Source of the DNA: Avena insularis
Taxonomy: Eukaryota > Streptophyta > Magnoliopsida > Poales > Poaceae
DNA length: 64,000 nucleotides
Assembly: GCA_023614405.1 (NCBI GenBank)
Contig: CM042688.1
Location: 445,150,028 to 445,214,027 of the forward strand
Direction: 5' to 3'
The notes under the pieces are model-generated. The model was not told where the DNA came from. It saw nothing but the letters and a program-made list of their open reading frames with translations, and made no database searches. The translations under genes were made by a program, and so were the position numbers. Shown one piece after another: positions 14,072 to 26,626 of this stretch; within the stretch, counting starts at the first letter, position 1; every line of letters starts with the position of its first letter.

Positions 14072-16100
14072 ATGATTCAACTTCAACATGTAGTGGAGAA
14101 CGAGTTTGAAATATGTTGTATCAACACACCCACTTGGATGTGTGTGGCCATGTGGATCATTGTGGTTTGGAAAATAACACATGCAATGTCACTCCAACAT
14201 GTGTCCACCATGTCCAGGAACCCGAGCAACGGGTTGGGTTTCAAGCGCCACATGTAGTGGAGCAACAGTTTGAAAGAGATTCCATCACCACACCTTGGCT
14301 ATGTGTGGCCACAGATCATTGTAGTTTGGAAAAGAACACATGAAATGTCACTATAACATGTGTCCAACCATGTATAGGAATTCTAGCAACATGCTGGGAT
14401 TCAATTACCACATGAACTGGAGCACCAGTTTGAAAGATGTTGCATCACCACACCCACTTGGATATGTGTGTGAGGCCATGTGGATCATTGTGGTTTTGTA
14501 AAGAACACATGCAACGTCACTCCAACATGTGTCCAACCATGTCCAGGAATCCTAGAAACCTGCTAGGATTCAATTGCCACATGTAATGGAGGACCAGTTT
14601 GAAATATGTTGCATCACCACACCCACTTGGATGTGTGTGGTTATGTGGGTCATTGTTGTTTGGAAAAGAACACATGCAATGTCACTCCAATATGTGTCCA
14701 ACCATGTCCAGGAACCCTAGCAAAATGTTGGGTTTCAACTTCCACATGTAGTGGAGCACCAGTTTGAAAGATGTTGCATCACCACACCTACTTGGATGTG
14801 TGTGTGTGGCCATGTGGATCATTGTGGTTTGGAAAAGAACACATGCAATGTCAGTCCAACATGTGCCCAACCATGTCTAGGAACCCTATCCACATGTTGG
14901 GATTCGACCGCGACATGTAGTGGAGCACTCGTTTGAAATATGTTGCATCACCATACCCACTTTCATGTGTGTGGCCATGTTGATCATTGTGGTTTGGCAA
15001 AGAACACATGCAATGTCACTCCAACATCTGTCCAACCATGTCCAGGAACCCTAGCAACATGCTATGATTCAACTTCAACATGTAGTGGAGAACGAGTTTG
15101 AAATATGTTGTATCAACACACCCACTTGGATGTGTGTGGCCATGTGGATCATTGTGGTTTGGAAAATAACACATGCAATGTCACTCCAACATGCGGCCAC
15201 CATGTCCAGGAACCCTAGCAACAGGTTGGGTTTCAACTGCCACATGCAGTGGAGCAACAGTTTGAAAGAGATAACATCACCACACCTACTTAGCTGTGTG
15301 TGTGGCCATACAGATCATTGTACTTTGGAAAAGAACACATGAAATGTCACTACAACATGTGTCCAACCATGTCTAGGAACTCTAGCAACATGCTGGGATT
15401 CAATTACCACATGAACTGGAGCACCAGTTTGAAAGTTGTTATATCACCACACCCACTTGGATGTGTGTGTGAGGCCATGTGGATCATTGTGGTTTTGTAA
15501 AGAACACATGCAACGTCACTCTAACATGTGTCCAACCATGTCCAGGAATCCTAGAAACCTGCTAGGATTCAATTGCCACATGTAGTGGAGGACCAGTTTG
15601 AAATATGTTGCATCACCACACCCACTTGGATGTGTGTGGTTATGTGGGTCATTGTTGTTTGGAAAAGAACACATGCAATGTCACTCCAATATGTGTCCAA
15701 CCATGTCCAGGAACCCTAGCAAAATGATGGGTTTCAACTTCCACATGCAGTGGAGCACCAGTTTGAAAGATGTTGCATCACCACACCTACTTGGATGTGT
15801 GTGTGTGGCCATGTGGGTCATTGTGGTTTGGAAAAGAACACATGCAATGTCAGTCCAACATGTGCCCAACCATGTCTAGGAACCCTATCCACATGTTGGT
15901 ATTCGACCGCGACATGTAGTGGAGCACTAGTTTGAAATATGTTGCATCACCATACCCACTTTCATGTGTGTGGCCATGTTGATCATTGTGGTTTGGCAAA
16001 GAACACATGCAATGTCACTCCAACATGTGTCCAACCATGTCCAGGAACCCTAGCAACATGCTATGATTCAACTTCAACATGTAGTGGAGAGCGAGATTGA
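13077..16100. repeat. Large segmental duplication in the HOR, copy 2
   Basis: This stretch carries the same rare variants, with a few private changes. The clearest is a B monomer near 14,280-14,320 with small deletions, which makes the anchor step there 992 bp and reduces the offset from 3,827 to 3,820 bp. GTGGCCACC in copy 1 is GCGGCCACC here (near 15,194). The AAAGTTGTTATATCACC variant occurs once more near 16,430, so part of the block was copied again. Confidence 0.78.
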
Positions 16101-19100
16101 AATATGTTGTATCAACACACCCACTTGGATGTGAGTGGCCATGTGGATCATTGAGGTTTGGAAAATAACACATGCAATGTCACTCCAACATGTGTCCACC
16201 ATGTCCAGGAACCCTAGCAACAGGTTGGGTTTCAACTGCCACATGAAGTGGAGCAACAGTTTGAAAGAGATTCCATCACCACACCTACTTAGCTGTGTGT
16301 GTGGCCATATAGATCATTGTACTTTGGAAAAGAACACATGAAATGTCACTACAACATGTGTCCAACCATGTCTAGGAACTCTAGCAACATGCTGGGATTC
16401 AATTACCACATGAACTGGAGCACCAGTTTGAAAGTTGTTATATCACCACACCCACTTGGATGTGTGTGTGAGGCCATGTGGATCATTGTGGTTTTGTAAA
16501 GGACACATGCAACGTCACTCTAACATGTGTCCAACCATGTCCAGGAATCCTAGAAACCTGCTAGGATTCAATTGCCACATGTAGTGGAGGACCAGTTTGA
16601 AATATGTTGCATCACCACACCCACTTGGATGTGTGTGGTTATGTGGGTCATTGTTGTTTGGAAAAGAACACATGCAATGTCACTCCAATATGTGTCCAAC
16701 CATGTCCAGGAACCATAGCAAAATGCTGGGTTTCAACTTCCACATGCATTGGAGCACCAGTTTGAAAGATGTTGCATCACCACACCTACTTGGATGTGTG
16801 TGTGTGGCCATGTGGGTCATTGTGGTTTGGAAAAGAACACATGCAATGTCAGTCCAACATGTGCCCAACCATGTCTAGGAACCCTATCCACATGTTGGGA
16901 TTCGACCGCGACATGTAGTGGAGCACTAGTTTGAAATATGTTGCATCACCATACCCACTTTCATGTGTGTGGCCATGTTGATCATTGTGGTTTGGCAAAG
17001 GACACATGCAATGTCACTCCAACATGTGTCCAACCATGTCCAGGAACCCTAGCAACATGCTATGATTCAACTTCAACATGTAGTGGAGAGCGAGATTGAA
17101 ATATGTTGTATCAACACACCCACTTGGATGTGAGTGGCCATGTGGATCATTGAGGTTTGGAAAATAACACATGCAATGTCACTCCAACATGTGTCCACCA
17201 TGTCCAGCAACCCTAGCAACAGGTTGGGTTTCAACTGCCACATGCAGTGGAGCAACAGTTTGAAAGAGATTCCATCACCACACCTACTTGGCTGTGTGTG
17301 TGGCCATACAGATCATTGTAGTTTGGAAAAGAACACATGAAATGTCACTACAACATGTGTCCAACCATGTCTAGGAACTCTAGCAACATGCTGGGATTCA
17401 ACTACCACATGAACTGGAGCACCAGTTTGAAAGATGTTGCATCACCACACCCACTTAGATGTGTGTGTGAGGCCATGTGGATCATTGTGGTTTTGTAAAG
17501 AACACATGCAACGTCACTCCAACATGTGTCCAACCATGTCCAGGAATCCTAGAAACCTACTAGGATTCAATTGCCACATGTAGTGGAGGACCAGTTTGAA
17601 ATATGTTGCATCAGCACACCCACTTGGATGTGTGTGGTTATGTGGGTCATTGTTGTTTGGAAAAGAACACATGCAATGTCACTCCAATATGTGTCCAACC
17701 ATGTCCAGGAACCCTAGCAAAATGATGGGTTTCAACTTCCACATGAAGTGGAGCACCAGTTTGAAAGATGTTGCATCACCACACCTACTTGGATGTGTGT
17801 GTGTGGCCATGTGGATCATTGTGGTTTGGAAAAGAACACATGCAATGTCAGTCCAACATGTGCCCAACCATGTCTAGGTACCCTATCCACATGTTGGGAT
17901 TCGACCGCGACATGTAGTGGAGCACTAGATTGAAATATGTTGCATCACCATACCCACTTTCATGTGTGTGGCCATGTTGATCATTGTGGTTTGGCAAAGA
18001 ACACATGCAATGTCACTCCAACATGTGTCCAACCATGTCCAGGAACCCTAGCAACATGCTATGATTCAACTTCAACATGTAGTGGAGAACGAGTTTGAAA
18101 TATGTTGTATCAGCACACCCACTTGGATGTGTGTGGCCATGTGGATCATTGTGGTTTGGAAAATAACACATGCAATGTCACTCCAACATGTGTCCACCAT
18201 GTCCAGGAACCCTAGCAACAGGTTGGGTTTCAACTGCCACATGCAGTGGAGCAACAGTTTGAAAGAGATTCCATCACCACACCTACTTGGCTGTGTGTGT
18301 GGCCATACAGATCATTGTAGTTTGGAAAAGAACACATGAAATGTCACTCCAACATGTGTCCAACCATGTCTAGGAACTCTAGCAACATGCTGGGATTCAA
18401 TTACCACATGAACTGGAGCACCAGTTTGAAAGATGTTGCATCACCACACCCACTTGGATGTGTGTGTGAGGTCATGTGGATCATTGTGGTTTTGTAAAGA
18501 ACACATGCAACGTCACTCCAACATGTGTCCAACCATGTCCTGGAATCCTAGAAACCTGCTAGGATTCAATTGCCACATGTAGTGGACGACCAGTTTGAAA
18601 TATGTTGCATCACCACACCCACTTGGATGTGTGTGGTTATGTGGGTCATTGTTGTTTGGAAAAGAACACATGCAATGTCACTCCAATATGTGTCCAACCA
18701 TGTCCAGGAACCCTAGCAAAATGTTGGGTTTCAACTTCCACATGTAGTGGAGCACCAGTTTGAAAGATGTTGCATCACCACACCTACTTGGATGTGTGTG
18801 TGTGGCCATGTGGATCATTGTGGTTTGGAAAAGAACACATGCAATGTCAGTCCAACATGTGCCCAACCATGTCTAGGAACCCTATCCACATGTTGGGATT
18901 CGACCGCGACATGTAGTGGAGAACTAGTTTGAAATATGTTGCATCACCATACCCACTTTCATGTGTGTGGCCATGTTGATCATTGTGGTTTGGCAAAGAA
19001 CACATGCAATGTCACTCCAACATGTGTCCAACCATGTTCAGGAACCCTAGCAACATGCTATGATTCAACTTCAACATGTAGTGGAGAGCGAGATTGAAAT

Positions 19101-22100
19101 ATGTTGTATCAACACACCCACTTGGATGTGTGTGGACATGTGGATCATTGTGGTTTGGAAAATAACACATGCATTGTCACTCGAACATGTGTCCACCATG
19201 TCCAGGAACCCTAGCAACAGGTTGGAATTCAACTGCCACATGCAGTGGAGCAACAGTTTGAAAGAGATTCCATCACCACACCTATTTGGCTGTGTGTGTG
19301 GCCATACAGATCATTGTAGTTTGGAAAAGAACACATGAAATGTCACTACAACATGTGTCCAGCCATGTCTAGGAACTCTAGCAACATGCTGGGATTCAAC
19401 TACCACATGAACTGGAGCACCAGTTTGAAAGATGTTGCACCACCACACCCACTTGGATGTGTGTGTGAGGCCATGTGGATCTTTGTGGTTTTGTAAAGCA
19501 CACATGCAACGTCACTCCAACATGTGTCCAACCATGTCCAGGAATCCTAGAAACCTGCTAGGATTCAATTGCCACATGTAGTGGAGGACCAGGTTGAAAT
19601 ATGTTGCATCACCACACCCACTTGGATGTGTGTGGTTATGTGGGTCATTATTTCTTGGAATAGAACATATGCAATGTCACTCCAACATGTGTCCAACCAT
19701 GTCTAGGAACCCTAGCAAAATGCTGGGTTTCAATTGCCACATGTAGTGGAGCACCAGTTTGAAAGATGTTGCATCACCACACCTACTTGGATGTGTGTGT
19801 GTGGCCATGTGGATCATTGTGGTTTGGAAAAGAACACATGCAATGTCAGTCCAACATGTGCCAAACCATGTCCAGGAACCCTATCAACATGTTGGGATTC
19901 AACCACGACATGTAGTGGAGCACTAGTTTGAAATATGTTGCATCACCATACCCACTTTCATGTGTGTGGCCATGTTGGTCATTGTGGTTTGGCAAAGAAC
20001 ACATGCAATGCCACTCCAACATGTGTCCAACCATGTCTAGGAACCCTATCAACATGCTATGATTCAACTTCAACATGTAGTGGAGAACGAGTTTGAAATA
20101 TGTTGTATCAACACACCCACTTGGATGTGTGTGGCCATGTGGATCATTGTGGTTTGGAAAATAAGACATCCAATGTCACTCCAACATGTGTCCACCATGT
20201 CTAGGAACCCTAGCAACAGGTTGGGATTCAACTGCCACATGCAGTGGAGCAACAGTTTGAAAGAGGTTCCATCACAACACCTACTTGGATTTGTGTGTGG
20301 CCATACAAATCATTGTAGTTTGGAAAAGAACACATGAAATGTCACTCCAAAATGTGTCCAACCATGTCTAGGAACTCTAGCAACATGCTGGGATTCAACT
20401 ACCACATGAAGTGGAGCACCAGTTTCAAAGATGTTGCATTGCCACACCCACTTGGATGTGTGTGTCCATTTGGATCATTGTGGTTTGAAAAAGAACACAT
20501 GCAATTTCACTCCAACATATGTCCAACCATGTCCAGGAACCCTAGAAACATGTTGTGATTCAACTACAACATGTTGTGGAGCACTAGTTTGAATGATGTT
20601 GTATCACCACACCCACTTGGATGTGTGTGGCCATGTGGATCATTGTGGTTTGGAAATGAACACATGCAATGTCACTCCAACATGTGTCCAACCATGTCCA
20701 GGAACCCTAGCAAAATGCTGAGTTTCAACTGCCACATGAAGTGGAGCACCAGTTTGAAAGATGTTGCATCACCACAACTACTTGGATGTGTGTGTGGCCA
20801 TGTGGATCATTGTGGTTTGGAAAAGAACACATGCAATATTAGTCCAACATGTGTCCAACCATGTCCAGGAACCCTATCAACATGTTGGGATTCGACCACG
20901 ACATGTAGTGGAGCACTAGTTTGAAATATGTTGCATCACCGTACCCACTTTCATGTGTGTGTCCATGTTGATCATTGTGGTTTGGCAAAGAACACATGCA
21001 ATGTCACTCCAACACGTGTCCAACCATGTCCAGGAACCCTAGCAACATGCTATGATTCAACTTCAACATATAGTGGAGAACCAGTTTGAAATATGTTGTA
21101 TCAACATACCCACTTGGATGTGTGTGGCCATGTGGATCATTAAGGTTCGGAAAATAACACATGCAACGTCACTCCAACATGTGTCCACCATGTCCAGGAA
21201 CCCAAGCAACAGGTTGGGATTCAACTGCCACATGCAGTGGAACAACAGTTTGAAACAGGTTCCATCACCACACCTACTTGGCTGTGTGTGGGGCCATACA
21301 AATCATTGTAGTTTGGAAAAGAACACATGAAATGTCACTCCAACATGTGTCCAACCATGTCTAGGAACTCTAGCAACATGCTGGGATTGAACTACCACAT
21401 GAACTGGAGCACCAGTTTGAAAGATGTTGCATCATTACACCCACTTGGATGTGTGTGTCCATTTGGATCATTGTGGTTTGGAAAAGAACACATGACATAC
21501 ACTCCAACATGTGTCCAACCATGTCCAGGAACCCTAGAAACATGTTGTGATTCAACTACAACATGTAGTGGAGCACTAGTTTGAATGATGTTGTATCACC
21601 ACACCCACTTGGATGTGTGTAGCCATGTGGATCATTGTGGTTTGGAAATGAACACATGCAATGTCACTCCAACATGTGTCCAACCATGTCCAGGAACCCT
21701 AGCAAAATGCTGGGTTTCAACTGCCACATGAAGTGGAGCACTAGTTTTAAAGATGTTGCATAACCACAACTACTTGGATGTGTGTGTGGCCATGTGGATC
21801 ATTGTGGTTTGGAAAAGAACACATGCAATATTAGTCCAACATGTGTCCAACCATGTCCAGGAACCCTATCATCATGTTGGGATTCGACCACGACATGTAG
21901 TGGAGCACTAGTTTGAAATATGTTGCATCACCATACCCACATTCATGTGTGTGTCCATGTTGATCATTGTGGTTTGGCAAAGAACATATGCAATGTCACT
22001 CCAACATGTGTCCAACCATGTCCAGGAACCCTAGCAACATGCTATGATTCAACTACAACATATAGTGGAGAACCAGTTTGAAATATGTTGTATCAACATA

Positions 22101-24699
22101 CCCACTTGGATTTGTGTGGCCATGTGGATCATTGTGGTTTGGAAAATAACACATGCATTGTCACTCCAACATGTGGCCACCATGCCTAGGAACCCTAGCA
22201 ACAGGTTGGGTTTCAACTGCCACATGCAGTGGAACAACAGTTTGAAAGAGGTTCCATCACCACACCTACTTGGCTCTGTGTGTGGCCATATATATCATTG
22301 TAGTTTGGAAAAGAACACATGAAATGTCACTCCAACATGTGTCCAACCATGTCTAGGAACTCTAGCAACATGATGGGATTGAACTACCACATGAACTGGA
22401 GCACCAGTTTGAAAGATGTTGCATCATTACACCCACTTGGATGTGTGTGTGAGGCCATGTGGATCATTGTGGTTTTGTAAAGAACACATGCAACGTCACT
22501 CCAACATGTGTCCAACCATGTCCAGGAATCCTAGAAACTTGCTAGGGTTCAATTGCGACATGTAGTGGATGACCAGTTTGAAATATGTTGCATCACCACA
22601 CCCACTTGGATGTGTGTGGTTATGTGGGTCATTGTTGCTTGGAAAAGAACACATGCAATGTCACTCCAACATGTCTCCAACCATGTCCAGGAACCCTAGC
22701 GAAATGCTGGGTTTCAACTGCCACATGCAGTGGAGCACTAGTTTGAAAGATGTTGCATCACCACACCTACTTGGATGTGTGTGTGTGGCCATGTGGATCA
22801 TTGTGGTTTGGAAAATAACACATGCAGTGTCAGTCCAACATGTGCCCAACCATGTCCTGGAACCCTATCAACATGTTGGGATTCGACCGCGACATGTAGT
22901 GGAGCACTAGTTTGAAATACGTTGCATCACCATACTCACTTTCATGTGTGTGGCCATGTTGATCATTGTGGTTTTGTAAAGAACATATGCAACGTCACTC
23001 CAACATGTGTCCAACCATGTCCAGGAATCCTAGAAACTTGCTAGGATTCAATTGCGACATGTAGTGGATGACCAGTTTGAAATATGTTGTATCAACACAC
23101 CAACTTGGATGTGTGTGGCCATATGGATCATTGTGTTTTGGAAAATAACACATGCAATGTCACTCCAACATGTGGCCACCATGTCAAGGAACCCTAGCAA
23201 CAGGTTGGTTTCAACTGCCACATGAAGTGGAGCAACAATTTGAAAGAGATTCCATCACCACACCTACTTGGCTATGTGTGTGGCCATACAGATCATTGTA
23301 GTTTGGAAAAGAACACATGAAATGTCACTACAACATGTGTCCAACCATGTCTAGGAACTCTAGCAACATGGTGGGATTCAACTACCACATGAACTGGAGC
23401 ACCAGTTTGAAAGATGTTGCATCACCTCACCCACTTGGATGTATGTGTGAGGCCATGTGGATCATTGTGGTTTTGTAAAGAACACATGCAACATCACTCC
23501 AACATGTGTCCAACCATGTCCAGGAATCCTAGAAACCTGCTAGGATTCAATTGCCACATGCAGTGGAGGACCAGTTTGAAATATGTTGCATCACCACACC
23601 CACTTGGATGTGTGTGGTTATGTGGGCCATTATTTCTTGGAAAAGAACACATGCAATGTCACTCCAACATGTGTCCAACCATGTCCAGGAACCCTAGCGA
23701 AATGCTAGGTTTCAACTGCCACATGCAGTGGAGCACCAGTTTGAAAGATGTTGCATCACCACACATACTTGGATGTGTGTGTGGCCATGTGGATCATTGT
23801 GGTTTGGAAAAGAACACATGCAATGTCAGTCCAACCTGTGCCCAACCATGTCTAGGAACCCTATCAACATGTTGGGATTTGACCGCGACAGGTAGTTGAG
23901 CACTAGTTTGAAATATGTTGCATCACCATACCCACTTTCATGTGTGTGGCCATGTTGATCATTGTGGTTTGGCAAAGAACACATGCAATGTCACTCCAAC
24001 ATGTGTCCAACCATGTCCAGGAACCCTAGCAACATGCTATGATTCAACTTCAACATGTAGTGGAGAACCAGTTTGAAATATGTTGTATCAACACACCCAC
24101 TTGGATGTGTGTGGCCATGTGCATCATTGTGGTTTGGAAAATAACACATGCAATGTCACTCCAACATGTGTCCACCATGTCCAGGAACCCTAGCAACAGG
24201 TTGGGTCTCAACTGCCAGATGAAGTGGAGCAACAGTTTGAAAGAGATGCTGTCGTCACACCTCCTTGGCGGTGTGTGTGGCCATACAAATCATTGTAGTT
24301 TGGAAAAGAACACATGAAATTTCACTCCAACATGTGTCCAACCATGTCTAGGAACTCTAGCAACATGCTGGGATTCAACTACCACATGAAGTGGAGCACC
24401 AGTTTGAAACATGTTGCATCACCACACCCACTTGGAGATGTGTGTGAGGCCATGTGGATCATTGTAGTTTTGTATAGAACACATGCAACGTCACTCCAAC
24501 ATGTGTCCAACCATGTCCAGGAATCCTAGAAACCTGCTGGGATTCAATTGCCACATGTAGTGGAGGACTAGTTTGAAATATGTTGCATCACCACACCCAC
24601 TTGGATGTGTGTGGTTATGTGGATCATTGTTGCTTGGAAAAGAACACATGCAATGTCACTCCAACATGTGTCCAACCATGTCTAGTAACCCTTGCAACT

Positions 24700-26626
24700 T
24701 GTTGGGATTCACTGCCACATGTAGTGGAGCACCAGTTTGAAAGAACACTTGGATGTGTGTGTATGTGGACATGCAGATCATTGTGGTTTCGCAAAGAACA
24801 CATGCAATGTCACTCCAACATGTGTCCAACCATGTCTAGGGACCCTAGCAACATGCTGTCATTCATCTTCAACATGTAATGGAGCACCAGTTTGAAAGAT
24901 GTTGTATCACCACACCCACTTGGATGTGTGTGGCCATGTGGATCATTGTGGTTTGGAAAATAACACATGCAATGTCACTCCAACATGTGTCCAACCATGT
25001 CCAGGAATCCTAGCAACATTAAGGGATTCAACTGCCACATGAAGTGGAGCACGAGTTTGAAAGATGTTGCATCACCACACCCACTTGGACGTGTGTGTGT
25101 GGCCATGTGGATCATTGTGGTTTGTCAAAGAACACATGAAATGTCACTCCAACAAGTGTGCAACCATGTCCAGGAACCCTAGCAACATGCTGAGATTCAA
25201 CTGCCACATGTAGTGGAGCACCAGTTTAAAAGAGGTTGCATCACCATGCCCAATTGGATGTGTGTGGCCATGTGGATCATTGTAGTTTAGCAAAACACAC
25301 AGGCAATGTCACTCTAAGATGTGTCCAACCATGTCCGGGAACCCCAAAAACATGCTACATGAAGTGGAGCACCAGTTTGAGAGACGTTGCTTCACCAAAC
25401 CGAGTTGGCTATGTGTGTGGCCATGCGGATCATTGTGGTTTGGAAAAGAACACATGCAATGTCACTCCAACATGTGTCAAACCATGTCTAGGGACCCTAG
25501 CAACATGTTAGGATTCAACTGCCACATGCAGTGGAGCACCAGTTTGGAAGATGTTTCCTTGGATGTGTGTGTGGGGCCATGTGGATCATTGTGGTTTGGC
25601 AAACATATGCAATGTTACTCCAACATGTTTCCAACCATTTCCAAGACCCCTAGCAACATGATGGGATTCAACTGCCACATGTAGTGGAGCACCAGTTTGA
25701 AAGAGGTTACATTCCGACGCGCACTTGGATGTGTGTGGGCATGTGGATCATTCTGGTTTGGCAAAGATCACATGTAATGTCACTCCAACATGTGTCCAAC
25801 AATGTCTAGGAACCCTAACAACATGTTGGGATTCAACTACCACATGAAGTGGAGCAGCAACTTGAAAGAGGTTACATCACCACACCCACTTGGATGTGTC
25901 TGGCCATGTGGATAATTGTGGTTTTGCAAAAAAACATGCAATGTCGCTCCAACATGTGTCCAGCCATGTCTAGGAACCCTAGCAACATGTTGGGATTCGA
26001 CTGCCAAATGAAGTGGAGCACCAGTTTGAAAGGTGTTGCATCACCACACCCACTTGGATGTGTGTGGCCATTTGGATCATTATGGTTTGGAAAACAACAC
26101 ATGCAATGTCACTACAACATGTGTCCAACCATGTCCAGGAGCCCTAAAAACATGTTGTGATTCAACTTCAACATGTAGTGGAGCACTAGTTTGAAAAATG
26201 TTGTATCACCACACCCACATGGATGTGTGTGGCCATGTGGATCATTGTGGTTTGAAAATATCACATGCAATGTCACTCCAACATGTGTCCAACCATGTCC
26301 AGAAACCCTAGCAACATGTTGGGATTCAACTTCCACATGTAGTGGAGCACCAGTTTGAAAGATGTTACATCACCACACCTACTTGGATATGTGTGCATGG
26401 CCATATGGATCATTGTGGTTTGGCAAAGAACACATGCAATGTCACTCCAACATGTGTCCAACCATGTCCAGAAACCCTAGCAACTTGCTGGGATTCAACT
26501 GCCACATATAGTGGAGCACCAAATTAAAAGTGGTTGCATCACCATGCTCGCTTGGATGTGTGTGGCCAAGTGGATCATTGTGGTTTGGCAAAAAAACATG
26601 CAATTTCACTCTAACATGTGCCCAAG
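24700..26626. repeat. Diverged satellite at the HOR edge
   Basis: The A-F order is lost here. Monomers differ from each other and several are shortened: about 20 bp is missing near 24,741 (TTTGAAAGAACACTTGG), about 14 bp near 25,350 (AACATGCTACATGAAG) and about 16 bp near 25,552. The last five bases, CCAAG at 26,622-26,626, are the left target site of the retrotransposon that follows. Confidence 0.85.

Larger units (their letters stand above)
1..24700. repeat. Higher-order repeat domain, six monomer types A-F, ~999 bp
   Basis: Six distinguishable monomers recur in order. A carries GAGAACGAGTTTG and TGTATCAACAC and the shortened GTGTCCACCATG. B carries GGCTGTGTGTGTGGCCATAC. C carries GAGGCCATGTGG and GGTTTTGTAAAG. 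D carries GGTTATGTGGGTCATTG. E carries TGCCCAACCATG and GATTCGACCGCGACATG. F carries CCACTTTCATG and GCTATGATTCAAC. An anchor at the F/A junction (ATGATTCAAC) falls at 106, 1101, 2095, 3590, 4589, 5588, 6587, 7415, 8414, 9246, 10245, 11244, 12241, 13073, 14072, 15064, 16063, 17062, 18061, 19060, 20059, 21052, 22044 and 24039. Most steps are 992-999 bp, with 828-832 (five monomers) and 1,495 (nine) as exceptions. Units in 1-2,440 and about 19,930-22,000 carry variant C and D monomers (CATTTGGATCATTG, TTGAATGATGTTG), so at least two HOR versions coexist. Right edge approximate. Confidence 0.93.
1..26626. repeat. Tandem satellite array, ~166-bp monomer (left block)
   Basis: Head-to-tail copies of one monomer fill this stretch, about 160 in all. 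Landmarks recur in fixed order in each copy: GGAACCCTAGCAACATG, then ACATGTAGTGGAGCACCAG, then CACACCCACTTGGATGTG, then GGATCATTGTGGTTTGG, then ACATGCAATGTCACTCC. Mean period is about 166.4 bp (for example 999 bp for six copies and 1,331 bp for eight). Single copies vary, mostly by the length of a TGTG run and by small deletions. All copies point the same way. The period is close to a nucleosome repeat, as in many plant centromeric, pericentromeric and subtelomeric satellites. I do not recognise the family. Open frames of 60-160 codons in it are by-products of the repeat, not genes. Confidence 0.97.

Noticed and set aside
106..24879. Many open frames of 60-160 codons on both strands, Cys/His-rich (for example CGHVDHCGLEKNTCNV)
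   Set aside because: They recur with the satellite period, shift frame each monomer because ~166 is not a multiple of 3, and end at the fixed TAG or TGA near ACATGTAGTGG and GTTTGAAAG. They are by-products of a stop-poor repeat.
1..26626. CRISPR-like pattern of repeats and spacers
   Set aside because: The whole 166-bp unit is repeated, with no unique spacers, and the context is a plant genome.
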